From NCBI GenBank assembly GCA_016781705.1, contig JADDPV010000114.1:1-5789 (forward strand): a DNA stretch of 5,789 bases. Reading direction: 5' to 3'. Source of the stretch: Rubrobacter sp. Lineage in GTDB: Bacteria > Actinomycetota > Rubrobacteria > Rubrobacterales > Rubrobacteraceae. This document shows positions 5,633 to 5,789 of the stretch, in pieces (position 1 is the first letter of the stretch; the number at the start of each line of letters is the position of its first letter). The notes below the pieces were generated by a model, which had not been told where the DNA came from, searched no databases, and saw only the letters and a program-made list of their open reading frames with translations. The position numbers were made by a program, and so were the translations under genes.

Positions 5633-5789
5633 CGTTTCCCCCTACCCTGACGAGCTCCTCCGGGTCCACCCCGAGTGCGGCGGCCAGCTTCCTTATCGTC
5701 CTGGGCTGCGCCCCGGTCTTGCCGTTCTCCAAACGCCAGATCGTGTTGTAGGAGACACCCGAGCGCTCCTCCAACTCGTGCAGGGTCAA
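3945..5789. mobile_element. Left end of an integrated serine-recombinase element (continues past the window)
   Basis: Everything right of the tenA break belongs to an element carrying a large serine recombinase and an XRE-type regulator, both on the minus strand and reading toward the junction. Having the integrase at the very end is typical of integrated phages and integrative elements using this enzyme class. The integrase DNA uses visibly more A/T at third positions than the genes to the left, consistent with foreign origin. Whether it is a prophage, an integrative conjugative element or a smaller island cannot be told from the part shown. Confidence 0.7.
5625..5789 (-). CDS. XRE-family HTH transcriptional regulator, 5'-partial
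   Basis: The last 54 residues of a Cro/CI (XRE)-type DNA-binding protein are visible; its start lies beyond the right edge. They read as the HTH_3 fold: TLHELEERSGVS (helix 2), YNTIWRLENGKTGAQPRT (recognition helix and turn), TIRKLAAALGV and DPEELV. The stop falls inside the integrase start (ATGGCTGA, an 8-base overlap). The protein ends soon after the HTH, so it is probably a small regulator of about 65-75 residues, like an excisionase-neighbour or repressor of mobile elements. It probably controls its own operon with the integrase. An antitoxin-like or excision-control role is possible but not shown. Confidence 0.8.
   Translation of the reverse strand: MTLHELEERSGVSYNTIWRLENGKTGAQPRTIRKLAAALGVDPEELVRVGGNDG

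Noticed and set aside
1..5789. CRISPR array, tRNA or rRNA genes
   Set aside because: No regularly spaced direct repeats, and nothing resembling a tRNA cloverleaf or rRNA was seen. In particular the junction at 3945 is in a protein gene, not a tRNA.

Overview
This is a high-GC fragment that looks like genomic DNA of an actinomycete. The G/C-rich third positions, combined with tolerance of ATA and AGG codons and the families present, suggest a Rubrobacter-like lineage. That assignment is inference, because no rRNA or other marker gene is present.

Left part (1-3108, + strand): three closely spaced genes that read as the end of an exopolysaccharide locus. The first is the C-terminal part of a membrane family 2 glycosyltransferase, broken by an apparent one-base deletion at its catalytic Glu-Asp motif. 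The second is a three-helix membrane protein with two tandem dual-specificity-phosphatase-like domains; the first keeps Cys-X5-Arg and the second has Asp in place of the Cys. The third is a probable lipoprotein with an Ig/CARDB-like domain followed by a GH16 glycosidase domain with an intact ExDxE motif. A plausible joint role is polymer synthesis and export (GT2), trimming or remodelling outside the cell (GH16), and an unknown phosphatase or phospho-binding step at the membrane.

Middle part (3109-3785): no intact gene. The minus strand holds the wreck of a secreted lipase: a signal peptide, then the C-terminal third of the enzyme in another frame, with the GxSxG-bearing middle missing. A hairpin lies just after the GH16 gene. 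A 10-bp inverted repeat lies upstream of tenA.

Right part (3786-5789): the first 53 codons of a tenA-type (thiaminase II) gene stop abruptly after the conserved Gln-Asp. There the gene meets the end of a mobile element carrying, on the minus strand, a 567-residue large serine recombinase and, overlapping it by 8 bases, the end of an XRE-type regulator. The element runs off the right edge. The best reading is a serine-integrase element inserted inside tenA. The last integrase codons and its stop appear to be supplied by host tenA sequence.
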